From Albugo candida (Eukaryota > Oomycota > Peronosporomycetes > Albuginales): a stretch of 64,000 nt of DNA. The DNA lies in NCBI GenBank assembly GCA_040437565.1, contig JBDOQK010000050.1, positions 186,001-250,000 of the forward strand. Reading direction: 5' to 3'. This document shows positions 44,528-56,655 of this stretch, piece after piece; within the stretch, counting starts at the first letter, position 1; the number at the start of each line of letters is the position of its first letter. The translations under genes were made by a program, and so were the position numbers. Under the pieces are notes generated by a model. That model saw only the letters and a program-made list of their open reading frames with translations, ran no database searches and had not been told where the DNA came from.

Positions 44528-47122
44528 TTAGAGCGATAGTCGGCTCATATCATCAGACACGCGCCATACCGCTTCCATTCCTTGAAACTCTTCCATTTTG
44601 AGGTCGGAAATACGTCCCAAGTCTCCAATTTCGCTTAAGAACACGTCTAAACTACCACGCCCAATAAGACCACTACCCGAATTAGAATTACGCAACCGAC
44701 GTGAGATGGACGATCGAGTTGCGTCAAAGCTTGTACGGGGCCGAACTTTCTTCCAGGCGGGTTCCTTCTCATCAATCAATGCTGTATCCTGAGTGGACGA
44801 GGGAGTCGTCAACAAGGAAGCTTCTGAGGATTCCATATTATGCTTTTCTGACGATCGCGGCATAGGTCCCACAGAACGCTGGATATAGACAGCATCTGCA
44901 TTTGATGGGTGCACAGGAGCATATAAACCGGTTTGGCTGCTGGAAGAGCCTGGAGATGGCTCGCCCAAATCTAAGTGTTGTTTTCGCATTTGTTGTTTCT
45001 TCAAAAATGCTGCGACTGGATTACCACCAAGTGATTGTGGCTTTGGTTGCTGGTGAGACTCTGCTTGTGAGGAGCTTGAGCTCGCTGGAGACATGTACAA
45101 ATTCAATGAAACATTTTCACTCTGCGTGGACGGTGCTCGTGAACTCGGAAGGAACTCGGAAGGAGCAGCTGGATTGGAAAAATCTTGTGCAACTAATGCC
45201 GGCTCGATTGCTCCATCGGGTGAACTTTCAGAGGCACGCTCTATAATGGTATCTACATGCGTGGAACTCACCATATTGACCGCCATCTGACCCTTTTGGT
45301 GTGAATTTAACGAGGAGGATTGTTTGGAATCGGAAGTATAATTCCCATACATTTCGGTGTATCCTGAACGAAGTAATTGTGAAGCCGCTAAGGGACATGA
45401 GCGAGTTACCATCGACGAGTCGTCAAAGCCTTGCGTGTAACCATAATGTGATGAATAGGATGCATGGGATGGAGCTATAAGATTGGATTTATCGGGTATA
45501 TGATGTGCATTGTATTCTTGCTGATGGAAGCTCACTGGGACTCTATGCGAGTGCATCGGAGTAGTGTAGCCATGGTGATTATACACTGGTGAAATCTCGA
45601 CGTTTCTTCCACCGTCGTGTCCTTTTCTTTCCATATCGTGTCTGACTTCTTGTGTAGCGCATATCGCCATTGTGTACTGACTGTTTGGGTACATGTTGCC
45701 ATTTATTGCTTCGTGAGGCGCACATGAGTTGTCCAAAGTCGAGTAGGACCCAGCTGAAGGTAATTTGGGTTGCATCGGATACTGGTGCATATCTGGTCGT
45801 ATGTTATATGCACGTGTAGTGGTTTGAGGAGAAGGCTGAGGTGCGTGATGCGGTGTGATATTTTGTACGCAATAGGGTGGAACCATATCTGTCTTCATAA
45901 GCTCGTTCCCACCATTGTAGCCATACATTCTTGGGCCCAGCGGAATCTGCATTACGTTCATATTTGGTGCAGGATGCTGATACGTATTGCTCATAGAAGT
46001 ATAAAACTGCCCATCTTGATCAGGATGCATTCGAGAAATCACCATTTGTTTCCTCTCTTTCTCTGTGTTTCTCTGACGCGACTCACTGTAGCAACCAGAT
46101 TATTAAACGAAATCAGAGTTTCTCATCAAGCATTTTACCTTCTTTTCACACGACAGAGCGATTTCCATCGGATTTTCACCGCATCTTCTGTCCGGCCTGG
46201 AAGCATGGCAGCAATGGCAGACCACCGATTACCAAGTCGGGCTTGCGTTTCCAGGATTAAACGGTCTTCGTCAGGTGTGTACTCACTATTTGACACAGAG
46301 TTAGATGCAATTTCCCATGCTTGACTGAGATACGCACCCTCTAATAATACTTGGATCCAAGTGATTGTACCATCGTTCGCGACATTGTTTGGATCTATAT
46401 CAGTTCATCCAGATCAATTATAGTGAAGGCAATGCGATGGTCACTTACGTTCTCCCAGGAATCTGAACAGCTACTTGGCCCCAATTTTTCCTCCCTTCTG
46501 CAACTAACTCCCGAAGTAATTGATCTTCGTCCGGCCTCCAATGTCCTTTGATCAGTCCAGGAGCAAGAACTTTTGTCCATCTTTGCAAACACTGGGTATG
46601 ATTCCTCCCCGCAACCTTTTCAGCAATAGCTTTCCAGTTCCTTTCTCCGAATCGAGCGACTGCATTTCGGAGTTGATCGTCCTCTTCATTTGTCCATCGT
46701 TGAGGTATGGCTTTCTCTTTTGTATTAAGCAATTTGCGCACTGCTTTTTGCGATATCGAGGCGTTCGCGTTATCTTGGCTGACGGATTCGATTTCGGTAC
46801 TATCATTTTGAGCTCCATTTCTAATATGCTTGTAAATGCGTTTACTTCCAAGCGAAAGAGCCTTTGCGTCACCCTTTACCGCCAGCTCTTGATACGGAGT
46901 CGGTGTAAAGACCACGTCAGACCGACCTGGAGCTACACCCAGTGGTTTATCTTCTTTCTGCTTTGGTAAAGCGGACGTAGATCGCGAGTTTGCTCCTTCT
47001 GTGAATAATAGCTTTCCAAAGTCGGAGATAGACATCCTTTTCTCGCTATCCAGCGGCAGATTTCCCACCAATGTCGTTATCAGATTGTCATACGACTCGG
47101 TAGAGCTGACGTCGAGACTCAT
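44528..47122 (-). CDS. R1R2R3-type MYB transcription factor
   Basis: DNA-binding regulator with three MYB repeats, as in c-Myb and plant MYB3R factors that control cell-cycle genes. Four exons in one frame: 47122-46449, 46394-46338, 46285-46139, 46085-44528; introns 54, 52 and 53 bases; 811 residues. R1 lies at about 141-185 (WTNEEDDQL...NWKAIAEKV...CLQRWTKVL), R2 at about 191-241 (WRPDEDQLL...NWGQVAVQIPGRTSKQCRERWYNHL) and R3 at about 242-293 (YTPDEDRLI...RWSAIAAMLPGRTEDAVKIRWKSL). The third conserved aromatic positions are mostly kept. A long C-terminal half is rich in serine, glutamine, proline and histidine, typical of an activation region. Divergent from centrin by 468 bases. Confidence 0.93.
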
Positions 47123-48112
<990 letters not shown>

Positions 48113-48136
48113 GTGGATAGGTGCTACGAACCGTGG

Positions 48137-50443
48137 TCATGCACCTTCCTCATCAGACCATACAAAATCGACCACTTTGTCCTCTTCATCAACGTTTGCA
48201 ACTGACTCTTTGAATTCTTTCATGCTCATATTTTTCACTTTTTTGAAAACGAGTTTGTCGGTATCCAATGTATCATCTCCTTTTTCTTCTATCTTGTTCA
48301 CGCTGCTGTCGGTCGTCTGTTCTATCGTATCCTTTGCATTTGATTGCTTGCTATTGTTCACCTGTTTGATCTCTTCTGATACGCGGTCTTGCAGCACTTG
48401 GACGTCGTTAGCAAGCAGCTTTGCTCGCAATTGATCCTTCTCTTGCCGTAGAAACTCTCTACACTCGGTCACATCCTTTGGAGCGAATTCAACGTTGCTT
48501 CGTTTTTCGCGCACCCAAGCTGCCTGCTTTCCAATGGAGTCGCATACACCTTTTGCGAGCGTTTTCCAACGGGCAACTTTACACGTTTGCGCATACTTTT
48601 TCAGAATCATTCCCCAAGGAATCGTCAATTCAGGGAAGCCAATTTCATACTTGTAAATGTCCGCCTCACGATGTAAAAGCTCAAACAATTTCGAGATGAT
48701 CAGATCATGAACTTGTTTGCTCTCCATAGCGGATTTCGAGACTTTTATGCATAGATCCAAATCCACATTGATCGCATTGTTCTTGTCGTTTTTTTTCCCG
48801 GGAGCTTTGGTCCGTGTGATCTTACTGCTTCCAGAGTAGGACGAGTTGTACGGAGACATATCAAGAATTTCTAGAAGGATGGAGCTGGTCGGTACAAATG
48901 TCTCCGAGCTCAGAGCCAACTGTTGCAGCAGTCGAACGCAATGGAATCGCAATGGGGCAAAACGGATGGTTGATGCAAGACGCACAATTGCGTTAATCAA
49001 TTGACACAATGGATAGATCAGCTGCTGCAATTGATTTTCGTCTGGGTATGCCGAAATTACAGCGGTCCAAACTCTCAATTGATTGACGAATTGCCAATTC
49101 AGCACCGCGCGGAATGTCTCTGTGCTTGGTGAGATAACTGTTTTTCGAATAGCAATTGCCAATTGTCGGATGTAGATAAACGCGTGATGGTAAGAGCTGG
49201 CGAGATCAAGACCATACAGTTCCACCACACAATTGCCCATGAGTATTTGATGTGTGAAATTTAGCTCGTTTGTGAATTTTGTGTTTCTCATGTACGTCAG
49301 GTATAAGCCTTTTAAGCAAAGCTCAAGGAATGGAAATGGAATTTGGATCGCTAATTCACGAATACGGACAAAAGCAAGTAGACACAACTGATGATTCTCC
49401 GTGCTCTTGGCCCATATTTTTAGTAGCACTTTGAGTAGACGACGCTGTAATTTATTAGAGGGAACCAAAAACGGGAGGTAATGGACCAGCTGCTGCAAAA
49501 CGAAAGCTTGGATTTGCTGATCACAGGTTTCTTCCAGCAGATAAATTAAACAGTGGAAGAATTTGATTAATATCGGGTGATACTTTTTCCACTTGCGTTC
49601 ATCCAAATTGATCTTTTTCTTCGATACTTCCATCCCTTCTTGTTTTAAATTCTCAGCATTTCCATCGCCATGATTCTTTTGCGGGATGCAAATCAAGTCG
49701 GAGAATACCACGTGTGTCTTTTGTAGGACAGTAAGCATGAGGCGATCATAGACAGCACTACTATCGACTTGATAAACAATGCTGTTTTCCTGATCGCTGT
49801 CTTTGATATCCTTTGAACGACATGTATCACTAAAGACTTTGACGAGTTTTTGCAGTGCTTTGAATGATTTTTCCTCAAAACATTCGTTTTCAATGGCCAG
49901 CAGCTCTTCCATTCCAAAGCTAACAACACCTTTTTCGAATTCGGTTTCGGCCATTTCTTCTTCACTCTCGTCAACGCTTCCCAAGTCTCGATCCTCTTCG
50001 ATTTCATTATTTTTGGATAAACATTTAGATGATTTTGCTTCACCAGACTGCATTGAGATTTTTTCTTCTTCCGGTAGTCCAACAAGGTAACGTTCATCGA
50101 GTTCTTCCTCCATTTCATCGACGTCTGATGTATGACCTCCATCAAAAACTGCTTCCTCGTCGGAATTCTGATCTTTTTCTGAGTCGGATGTCAAAAATCC
50201 TCCGTCCAAAAATTCATCAACGTCCATCTCGTCCATCATATCTGTCTGATTCTTCTCATTTGGCATTTCTCGTGGTACTTTGGCAGCTTTGCTATTCTGA
50301 TTATCTCTTCCTCGAGACTTGAGATTCTCTGATTTGTGGTGTTGGGCATTGCGCTTCCTTTTTCTTTGGTTTTTCTGATCTAGTTTCTCACGCAATTTTC
50401 CTTTCGCGAGAAATTTAATCGCCTTCTTCTTCGCTCCGGCCAT
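48137..50443 (-). CDS. NOC2: nucleolar complex protein 2 (NOC2)
   Basis: Ribosome biogenesis factor that pairs with NOC1 or NOC3 to carry pre-60S particles through the nucleolus and nucleoplasm. 768 residues, no introns. ATG 50443 (MAGAKKKAIKFL) begins a basic then acidic N-terminal region with SDSEKDQNSDEE-like runs. The NOC2 helical-repeat domain includes FFHCLIYLLEET, LVHYLPFLVPSNKLQRRLLK, YLTYMRNTKFTNELNF and RVWTAVISAYPDENQLQQLI. The C-terminus is charged. A false gap (50438-50467 repeated at 50568-50597) covers the start codon region but the left copy is complete. Confidence 0.92.
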   Translation of the reverse strand: MAGAKKKAIKFLAKGKLREKLDQKNQRKRKRNAQHHKSENLKSRGRDNQNSKAAKVPREMPNEKNQTDMMDEMDVDEFLDGGFLTSDSEKDQNSDEEAVFDGGHTSDVDEMEEELDERYLVGLPEEEKISMQSGEAKSSKCLSKNNEIEEDRDLGSVDESEEEMAETEFEKGVVSFGMEELLAIENECFEEKSFKALQKLVKVFSDTCRSKDIKDSDQENSIVYQVDSSAVYDRLMLTVLQKTHVVFSDLICIPQKNHGDGNAENLKQEGMEVSKKKINLDERKWKKYHPILIKFFHCLIYLLEETCDQQIQAFVLQQLVHYLPFLVPSNKLQRRLLKVLLKIWAKSTENHQLCLLAFVRIRELAIQIPFPFLELCLKGLYLTYMRNTKFTNELNFTHQILMGNCVVELYGLDLASSYHHAFIYIRQLAIAIRKTVISPSTETFRAVLNWQFVNQLRVWTAVISAYPDENQLQQLIYPLCQLINAIVRLASTIRFAPLRFHCVRLLQQLALSSETFVPTSSILLEILDMSPYNSSYSGSSKITRTKAPGKKNDKNNAINVDLDLCIKVSKSAMESKQVHDLIISKLFELLHREADIYKYEIGFPELTIPWGMILKKYAQTCKVARWKTLAKGVCDSIGKQAAWVREKRSNVEFAPKDVTECREFLRQEKDQLRAKLLANDVQVLQDRVSEEIKQVNNSKQSNAKDTIEQTTDSSVNKIEEKGDDTLDTDKLVFKKVKNMSMKEFKESVANVDEEDKVVDFVWSDEEGA

Positions 50444-50597
50444 TTTATTGATATTGTATGCGCCAACNNNNNNNNNNNNNNNNNNNNNNNNNNNNNNNNN
50501 NNNNNNNNNNNNNNNNNNNNNNNNNNNNNNNNNNNNNNNNNNNNNNNNNNNNNNNNNNNNNNNNNNNGGCCATTTTATTGATATTGTATGCGCCAAC
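50438..50597. repeat. false gap: 30-base flank repeated around 100 N
   Basis: Bases 50438-50467 equal 50568-50597. The repeated bases hold the NOC2 start codon, so a second false start appears in the right copy. Confidence 0.87.
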
Positions 50598-51526
50598 CAA
50601 TTTGGGATGAAATTGAACTTGGGTCCTACTTTAGAGTTTCACATCGAGTAAGGACTCCGTAGATCGTGTTCCATCGGAGCTTTTACATTACGATATTCTA
50701 CAGAATCGGCTAAAGAATAATACCAATGTGCGCTTTCAGTCTACACACTCGATACAGGAGACAGGCTAACAACTACGTGCTTGACCATTCGACTCAGATC
50801 GCATTACTGCGTAATCCGCAACTATCTTATTACTGACATCTGGTACAGCGGCACAGATCGAGAACAACTGTTTCGTTTTAAAGAAACTCTTTCACTTGGA
50901 ATAGTAGAAAGCCGGAAGATCATTTGCGTAGCGTTCAGCCGTCTAATCTGAAGCAACAGCTTCTCAATCGCTGCGGCCAAATAGCTTGCAATACCCACTG
51001 TGTTATGACAATTAACAATGGCTCTGACATGATCTTTACCAATACTTTTTCCATGTAACATAATAGCTGATTTTACTCTAAAATGAAACTCGTTGACTTG
51101 CGCATCACCCTTTACATTACTTTACAAAAGGCATTCGTGTCTTTGACCACATTATGTGTCGATGACAACATAATATCACTTAACCGCACGAGACGGACGC
51201 CATGCTAGAGGTATTTTTAAACCGCAATACCCCTACAGAACATCTGTCATTTTCTGTCATTCTTGTCACCTTTCTGTCTATACATTACATTCGCAGACAT
51301 GTGTGCATCCCAGAGGCATAGAGTTTCAGAGTGCAGTGGCTTTGTGGCACAACGATCAATCGATTCATTGTACTCGCTGCCTCAATCATCTCTATTCCGT
51401 CAACATACATCAAATATGAGTGAGGCGTCGAGGCATATCTTGGTTCCCAAGTCTCAGCCTTGGACATCGCAACGCGTTTTACCGCATCACTCGAAAGCGA
51501 AACGAGTCGAACGGCTTCCACATACA
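50598..51526. other. intergenic
   Basis: 0.9 kb. A 79-codon open stretch on the minus strand (50822-51061) has no recognisable content. The right part is upstream of the EGF-like gene and stays open in its frame back to 51263, with in-frame ATGs that could lengthen it, but the signal peptide fixes the start at 51527. Confidence 0.45.
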
Positions 51527-52522
51527 ATGAAAGCTCATCGTTTGTCGGTTTTATGGCGTATAGCTTTACTACTAATAGGATCAAATTCCGCGAGGCTTAT
51601 TTCAGGCCAAGCGCATTCATGTTATAGTAACAGCGAGTGTGGAAGTGGAGCCAGTTGTGTGGCTGGCGATTCCTCCACACGAGTCCAGTTTTGTGTCGCA
51701 GATCCTCCTTGTGGTGGCACAACAGTAGGAAATTGTCCCGTGGATGCTGTTGCAGGTCAATTGACATGTATCTGGCGCCCCGACATTGATTGCAGAAGAG
51801 AGGCTACTGGATGCTCTATGAAAAATGGTTCTTACGGAATTTATAAATGTGTTTCATCAGAACGATGCGACGCTTACTTTGGAAATGCTGCCTGTAGCTG
51901 TAAGTACGCGTTGCTTGTAGAGATTCATACCGACGTTTGTATTGTATACAGCCACTTGCTCGAAAGATGGAAAACAATGCAATGGTCGAGGAAGCTGCCT
52001 CACACGAAATGGCGACGTTTCCTCACTGGCTTGTTCGTGCGACTCTGGATGGATGGGAGCGCTTTGTGAGACAGTTGTGGATGGTACGAGTCTTCACCTT
52101 ATCGATTTGATTGTTATTTATCTAAATTGGTAGATTCTTGCGTGGAAAGCACGAGAGAGTGTGGTGATCATGGAAGCTGTCAGAATGGAGCATGTGTATG
52201 CTCTAGCGGATACACTGGAAAGCAATGTGAGATTGTACCCGAGACGACAAAAACAGACAAGTATGAGAGAGCTAAAATCACTAGGGATCCGAATGCTTTG
52301 GCTGGTAGTAAACACGAGTCGGAGAAGAAGTCTTCCAAGTTTGGATGGTTTATTGGTGTGGTACTAGCTGCCGTCATGCTTGTCCTAATCGCGGCGGTGT
52401 TTGTGATGTATGCCAAGAAGAAGAAAAACGCTCAAGCAGGAAACGGACTCGCAGGTTTATATCGACATTCAAATAGCAGCACGGGACCACCTACTCCGAA
52501 GCAAAATATCGTCATCATGTAG
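51527..52522 (+). CDS. EGF-like single-pass membrane protein
   Basis: Surface protein with extracellular disulfide modules. Three exons: 51527-51899, 51952-52083, 52134-52522; introns 52 and 50 bases; 297 residues. ATG 51527 opens a signal peptide (MKAHRLSVLWRIALLLIGSNSARL). The ectodomain has an N-terminal cysteine-rich module (CYSNSECGSGASC), then two EGF-like repeats: CSKDGKQCNGRGSCLTRNG...CSCDSGWMGALCE and CVESTRECGDHGSCQNGACVCSSGYTGKQCE. One membrane helix (FGWFIGVVLAAVMLVLIAAV) precedes a short basic tail. Exon borders fall between modules. Relation to tenascin-like or adhesion proteins of oomycetes is inference. Confidence 0.85.
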
Positions 52523-52531
52523 ATTCAGTAG

Positions 52532-52981
52532 TATTTATGGTATTCAATGTGATAGAATTGTGATTCTTTAGTCATTCTATAGACGTGTGGTAGCTTCAAA
52601 CATCAAGTATCAATTTTCTCGAAGCACTGCAAGCACTCTTATCCCATTCAGCGAGCTGATAACTCCCAATTAGATCAGTATCTCGGAACGGTTCAAGCGC
52701 CGCTGTNNNNNNNNNNNNNNNNNNNNNNNNNNNNNNNNNNNNNNNNNNNNNNNNNNNNNNNNNNNNNNNNNNNNNNNNNNNNNNNNNNNNNNNNNNNNNN
52801 NNNNNNTATTTATGGTATTCAATGTGATAGAATTGTGATTCTTTAGTCATTCTATAGACGTGTGGTAGCTTCAAACATCAAGTATCAATTTTCTCGAAGC
52901 ACTGCAAGCACTCTTATCCCATTCAGCGAGCTGATAACTCCCAATTAGATCAGTATCTCGGAACGGTTCAAGCGCCGCTGT
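52532..52981. repeat. false gap: 175-base flank repeated around 100 N
   Basis: Bases 52532-52706 equal 52807-52981. The copy holds the C-terminal end of the unknown gene on the minus strand. After correction that gene and the EGF-like gene are about 73 bases apart, tail to tail. Confidence 0.92.
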
Positions 52982-53787
52982 ATCGCTTTCTGGCAGCGCG
53001 TATTCGTCCAGCTCCATTCCAGACATCATTTGCAGGGCGATATTGGACGGAAGATCCAATATGTCATGATTTTGATTCTCTCTCACATACTGATGCAAAG
53101 GATGCTCCGTGAAAAGATCGTCCAACATATCGTCTCCCTTTTGGAGCGAAAGCTGAGTTGCATCGAGGAATGTATCAGGCTCTTCCCTGATAGTCTCATT
53201 TCGAATGGACCTGTTTTGATTCTTGTCATTTGTGCTCGGGTTCATTTCATCGAAATATCTTTTTCGTGACGTGAGTACTGATCCTGCAGGGAGATCATTC
53301 CTGAGCATTGAATTCTCTACATTGTCTTCTGTAAGCGGACGACCAAACAGCACACGGTATGTCGCCTTTCGATAGATACTTCTTGTCTCCGAGTCGTACA
53401 AAACCTGACCACGCTGCTGCGGACTTGACACGGGTCGAAGCTGTCCTGGCTTCATCACGTCATCACGCTTCACATGCACAATTTTTGGTGGTGTTAGCTC
53501 CAATAAATAAGTCTGTTTTCCTGCTTCATTCAATGTCTATGGCTCACATCAGCTTACGTTCAATATATAGCAGTATTCGCTTACCTCTGCATCCTCAAAC
53601 CATTCCCCGTGATCCATACGTCTGCGTTTATAAGCACAGCACTACAAATTCCACGCGAATGCCATGTCAGTGCATCGACATGTAGACAGAAGTATGAAAG
53701 TGTGAGATTTTTTATTGCATTAATGCTTACGTCTCGCTCAATCGGCTTGGGCTTGTATCCGCTGATGGATCCGGAGATGCTTTGCAT
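52871..53787 (-). CDS. unrecognised conserved-looking protein
   Basis: Not recognised. Best model has three exons, 53787-53731, 53641-53585, 53536-52871, giving 259 residues; introns 89 and 48 bases. The first exon and its start are the least certain because an in-frame stop lies just upstream of the ATG used. The protein starts with MQSISGSISGYKPKPIERD, continues with a basic patch KRRRMDHGEWF, then TYLLELTPPKIVHV and IYRKATYRVLFGRP, and ends with an acidic region rich in leucine. No signal peptide or membrane helix, so a nuclear or cytosolic protein is likely. The start is 126 bases from the MRE11 stop on the same strand. Confidence 0.6.
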
Positions 53788-53912
53788 TCTAAATCCGCTA
53801 CTGAATGAGCCGTCGGCACCTTTTCAGCATCCAAGTGCTGTGGAAGATGTGATTAGAACTGCTGCAAACACCAAGCTTCCTCGAATGCTCCGAGTTCTCC
53901 GTATTCGGTCAT

Positions 53913-56552
53913 TCATCGTCTGGATTGGCCCCATGAAGATTTTGGGTATGAGAATCTCGATACCGAGGAGCTCTGAGACGACTGTGAAGCTTGTGATGGT
54001 CGTATCATGGAAAGAGGAAGCTTTCGTTTTGATTTGTTCCGATCAGCGGCTTGTGTTTGTTCCATCGTTTGAGACGATTGCCCCGCTGCGGCTTTGGATC
54101 GACCACCACGCTGAGTAACCTCTGTTCCTGTTTTACTTTGGAATTCCTCATCGCTGCTAATTTCATCTATTTTGCTTGATAATCGTTTCGTTATTACTTT
54201 TCCAGCATTGTGCTGTGAATCCGTGATGGATGATTCGAATCCAAAGTTGAAAAGATCTCGTTTGGATCCCGACTTCACGGGTGCTTTCTTCGCTGCTTTC
54301 CGCTTTGAAGTTCCAGCTTGAGCGGTAAGAGGTTTGCGTCGAGATGTCGTTCCACGTGTCATTTTCGGCTTTATCGAAGTCTTACGTCTTGTTCTTGGAG
54401 GACTCTCTGACTCATCGCCTGTTTCTACCTCAGACACATAATCGTCGCTTTCGCCTTCATCGGATACAAGAGCCAAATCATCTCGTTGCTTTGCTTTTAA
54501 GCCACCAAATCTTGTGCTTGTCCTCTTTGACAGGGCCCCTTTGCTCGATAAAATACATTCTGTTTCCAACTCAAGATCCACATCCATTGTTTCGCTTCTT
54601 TTTTGTGGCTCTGTTCGATTTCTACCAAGCTTTTTTTTGTCTCCTAATGTTTTTGACCGCGGAGGATGATGACCAAACGACGTTTCTTTCGTCTGTTCTT
54701 CTTCATCTGAATCAGTAGCAACGTTGCCCGTGAAATTCCGAAACGGGCCTTTTCCGGAAGGTGCCTTCCTACCAGTGATCTTTGCTTTACGGCCAGAATC
54801 CGATGAGATGATATCTGTAGTAGCTCGTGCATCATTGTCAATAAAGCCATCCACCTCGTCACCACTATCCAGTTCATCATATTCGTTCCGATCGCTTCTT
54901 GGTGCATTGTGCTCATTTTCAAGCTGCTCAGCTTTGTGCCCTGCATTCACTCGTTCCTTGTGTTTCTCGGCAATATCCATTATGTCTTGCCGAGTCTTGG
55001 TGCCCTTCTCCTTGACTAACTGCTGCTGCGTTGTCTCCAGGCAAGCATCCACAGCTTCTTCAATTGCACCCGGAATTCTTCTGATGACATAATCTTCCAA
55101 TGCTTCAGCCAGTGCAGTTTCTGGTAAAAAGCAGAGTTTTTGCTCGGGTAAATGTAATTGCTGCTTGAGTAAATCTTCAATTGTTAGCGTATCCAGTCGA
55201 GTGGGTGGAATTGGTCCATGAGAGGCCCAAACTTGTTCTCTTCGCGTACTGCCCTCTTTTTTATTCATCGTGCCAGCGCGTCTCCTGAAAAACAACAAAA
55301 TATCATTAGGATTCGCCACTTTGCCAACAAATCTCGCCCCGAAGCGTTGATTGTGCAAAACGGGAAAGCCTGAATGCTCGACTCGCAGCCTCACTAAAAC
55401 TTCTTTATGTTTGTTCTTAGCATTGTTTTTGAGCGCTATCTCTTGAGCCTGGCCAATTAATTCCGTCACACGAGCTTCCAAAACGGTCTGAATATGTTGA
55501 GCGACATCCGGATGATTTGGATCTAAACCTCGCTCCTCAGCGAGTATAATTTCTCCAATTTTGAACGGCCGAACAGAACACAACGGTTTGGTCCACTGCC
55601 GGAATTTGTTTCCTGCAATTTCAATAATTGCAATTTTCTTCTCGCGAGCTTCTCCTTCCACAAGCGATGTCGCAATCGACGATCCAGGCTGCATTATAAA
55701 ATACTCTCCCAACACAGAGTCTTCAGGTTCTATGAGACATTCATGTTCATGTCCCCATATTACCAGATCCATGAATGTCGGAATCATACTTTCACTCAGA
55801 CAATTTTTACTTCCTCTCCCTTTATTCTCTCTGTTTTGATGGACAACAAGCAAATTAAACCATGTATCGGGCTCTTCCACTGGACGATGAAACAAGACTT
55901 TTTGCTGCTCAAACATTCGATACAGCCTCTCATCGCGCATATTTCCAAGCCCGTACAATGCTATTTTGCTAGATTCTTTCCGTATAAGAATAGGAAACAC
56001 TTCCATCACATCGACCCGTTCCATCTTTCCAAAATAATTGAGTAAATTACTGGCACTCAGAATGTCTAATGCTGCGAGTGATTTGAAGGAGGAACAGGTC
56101 GTAGAGGATTCTGTATTAGTTCCTCCACCAGAGAATTCTCGCGTCGGATCATCGTGATTGCCGTGGATGCTAAAGACTGGCAGCTCGATATTATAATTAG
56201 GATCCTCATAGTTTACGACTCCAAAATTCGGAAAATTAATGCTTTGGTCGCTCACAATTTGAAACGCAATGGGATTATCGCCCATGCAATAAGAACGTAG
56301 TAGTCGCATGGTCTGATAAAGCGTATTTCGACTCGGCTTGTTCTCATGAAACAAATCACCAGCTAAAAGAACGAAATTGACACACTCTTGTTTTGCATAC
56401 TCAAGGATCTCTTGGAATGTTCGGAAAGAGTCGTCTCCACGTATCGGGTCTTTCTCTGCGTATCCTAAATGGTTGTCCGTTGCAACCAGAATACGAACTG
56501 GAGCATTAGCTTCCATGGTCATGTCTATGGAGACATTTAGTGTGGTATACAT
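53913..56552 (-). CDS. MRE11: double-strand break repair nuclease MRE11
   Basis: Nuclease of the MRE11-RAD50 complex; processes DNA ends and starts the damage response. 879 residues, no introns. Mn2+-nuclease motifs: ATDNHLGY at 24-31, GDLFHENKPSR, FSIHGNHDDP, and later VHQNR and WGHEHEC. The capping domain follows (QPGSSIATSL, then RPFKIGEI). The C-terminal third is low-complexity, acidic and basic by turns, with GRKAPSGKG and SSSVSRFSYPKSSWGQ. ATG 56552 is the longest start; homologues begin near the ATGs at 56522 and 56516, so the true start may be there. It is divergent from the GTPBP1-like gene with 103 bases between start codons. Confidence 0.95.
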   Translation of the reverse strand: MYTTLNVSIDMTMEANAPVRILVATDNHLGYAEKDPIRGDDSFRTFQEILEYAKQECVNFVLLAGDLFHENKPSRNTLYQTMRLLRSYCMGDNPIAFQIVSDQSINFPNFGVVNYEDPNYNIELPVFSIHGNHDDPTREFSGGGTNTESSTTCSSFKSLAALDILSASNLLNYFGKMERVDVMEVFPILIRKESSKIALYGLGNMRDERLYRMFEQQKVLFHRPVEEPDTWFNLLVVHQNRENKGRGSKNCLSESMIPTFMDLVIWGHEHECLIEPEDSVLGEYFIMQPGSSIATSLVEGEAREKKIAIIEIAGNKFRQWTKPLCSVRPFKIGEIILAEERGLDPNHPDVAQHIQTVLEARVTELIGQAQEIALKNNAKNKHKEVLVRLRVEHSGFPVLHNQRFGARFVGKVANPNDILLFFRRRAGTMNKKEGSTRREQVWASHGPIPPTRLDTLTIEDLLKQQLHLPEQKLCFLPETALAEALEDYVIRRIPGAIEEAVDACLETTQQQLVKEKGTKTRQDIMDIAEKHKERVNAGHKAEQLENEHNAPRSDRNEYDELDSGDEVDGFIDNDARATTDIISSDSGRKAKITGRKAPSGKGPFRNFTGNVATDSDEEEQTKETSFGHHPPRSKTLGDKKKLGRNRTEPQKRSETMDVDLELETECILSSKGALSKRTSTRFGGLKAKQRDDLALVSDEGESDDYVSEVETGDESESPPRTRRKTSIKPKMTRGTTSRRKPLTAQAGTSKRKAAKKAPVKSGSKRDLFNFGFESSITDSQHNAGKVITKRLSSKIDEISSDEEFQSKTGTEVTQRGGRSKAAAGQSSQTMEQTQAADRNKSKRKLPLSMIRPSQASQSSQSSSVSRFSYPKSSWGQSRR

Positions 56553-56655
56553 TAATTTGACATCGAAGAAAAAAGAATCTGTTCAGAAAATCTTTAATAG
56601 CTGCATACATCTCGTCAGTTTTCATCGTATTCTCTTGCAAGTCTGCAGTTTGAAA

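Noticed and set aside
50822-51061. 79-codon open stretch on the minus strand
   Set aside because: Low support. No recognisable content and no splice context; likely chance.
51263-51526. Longer N-terminus for the EGF-like protein
   Set aside because: The frame is open but would bury the signal peptide that begins at 51527.
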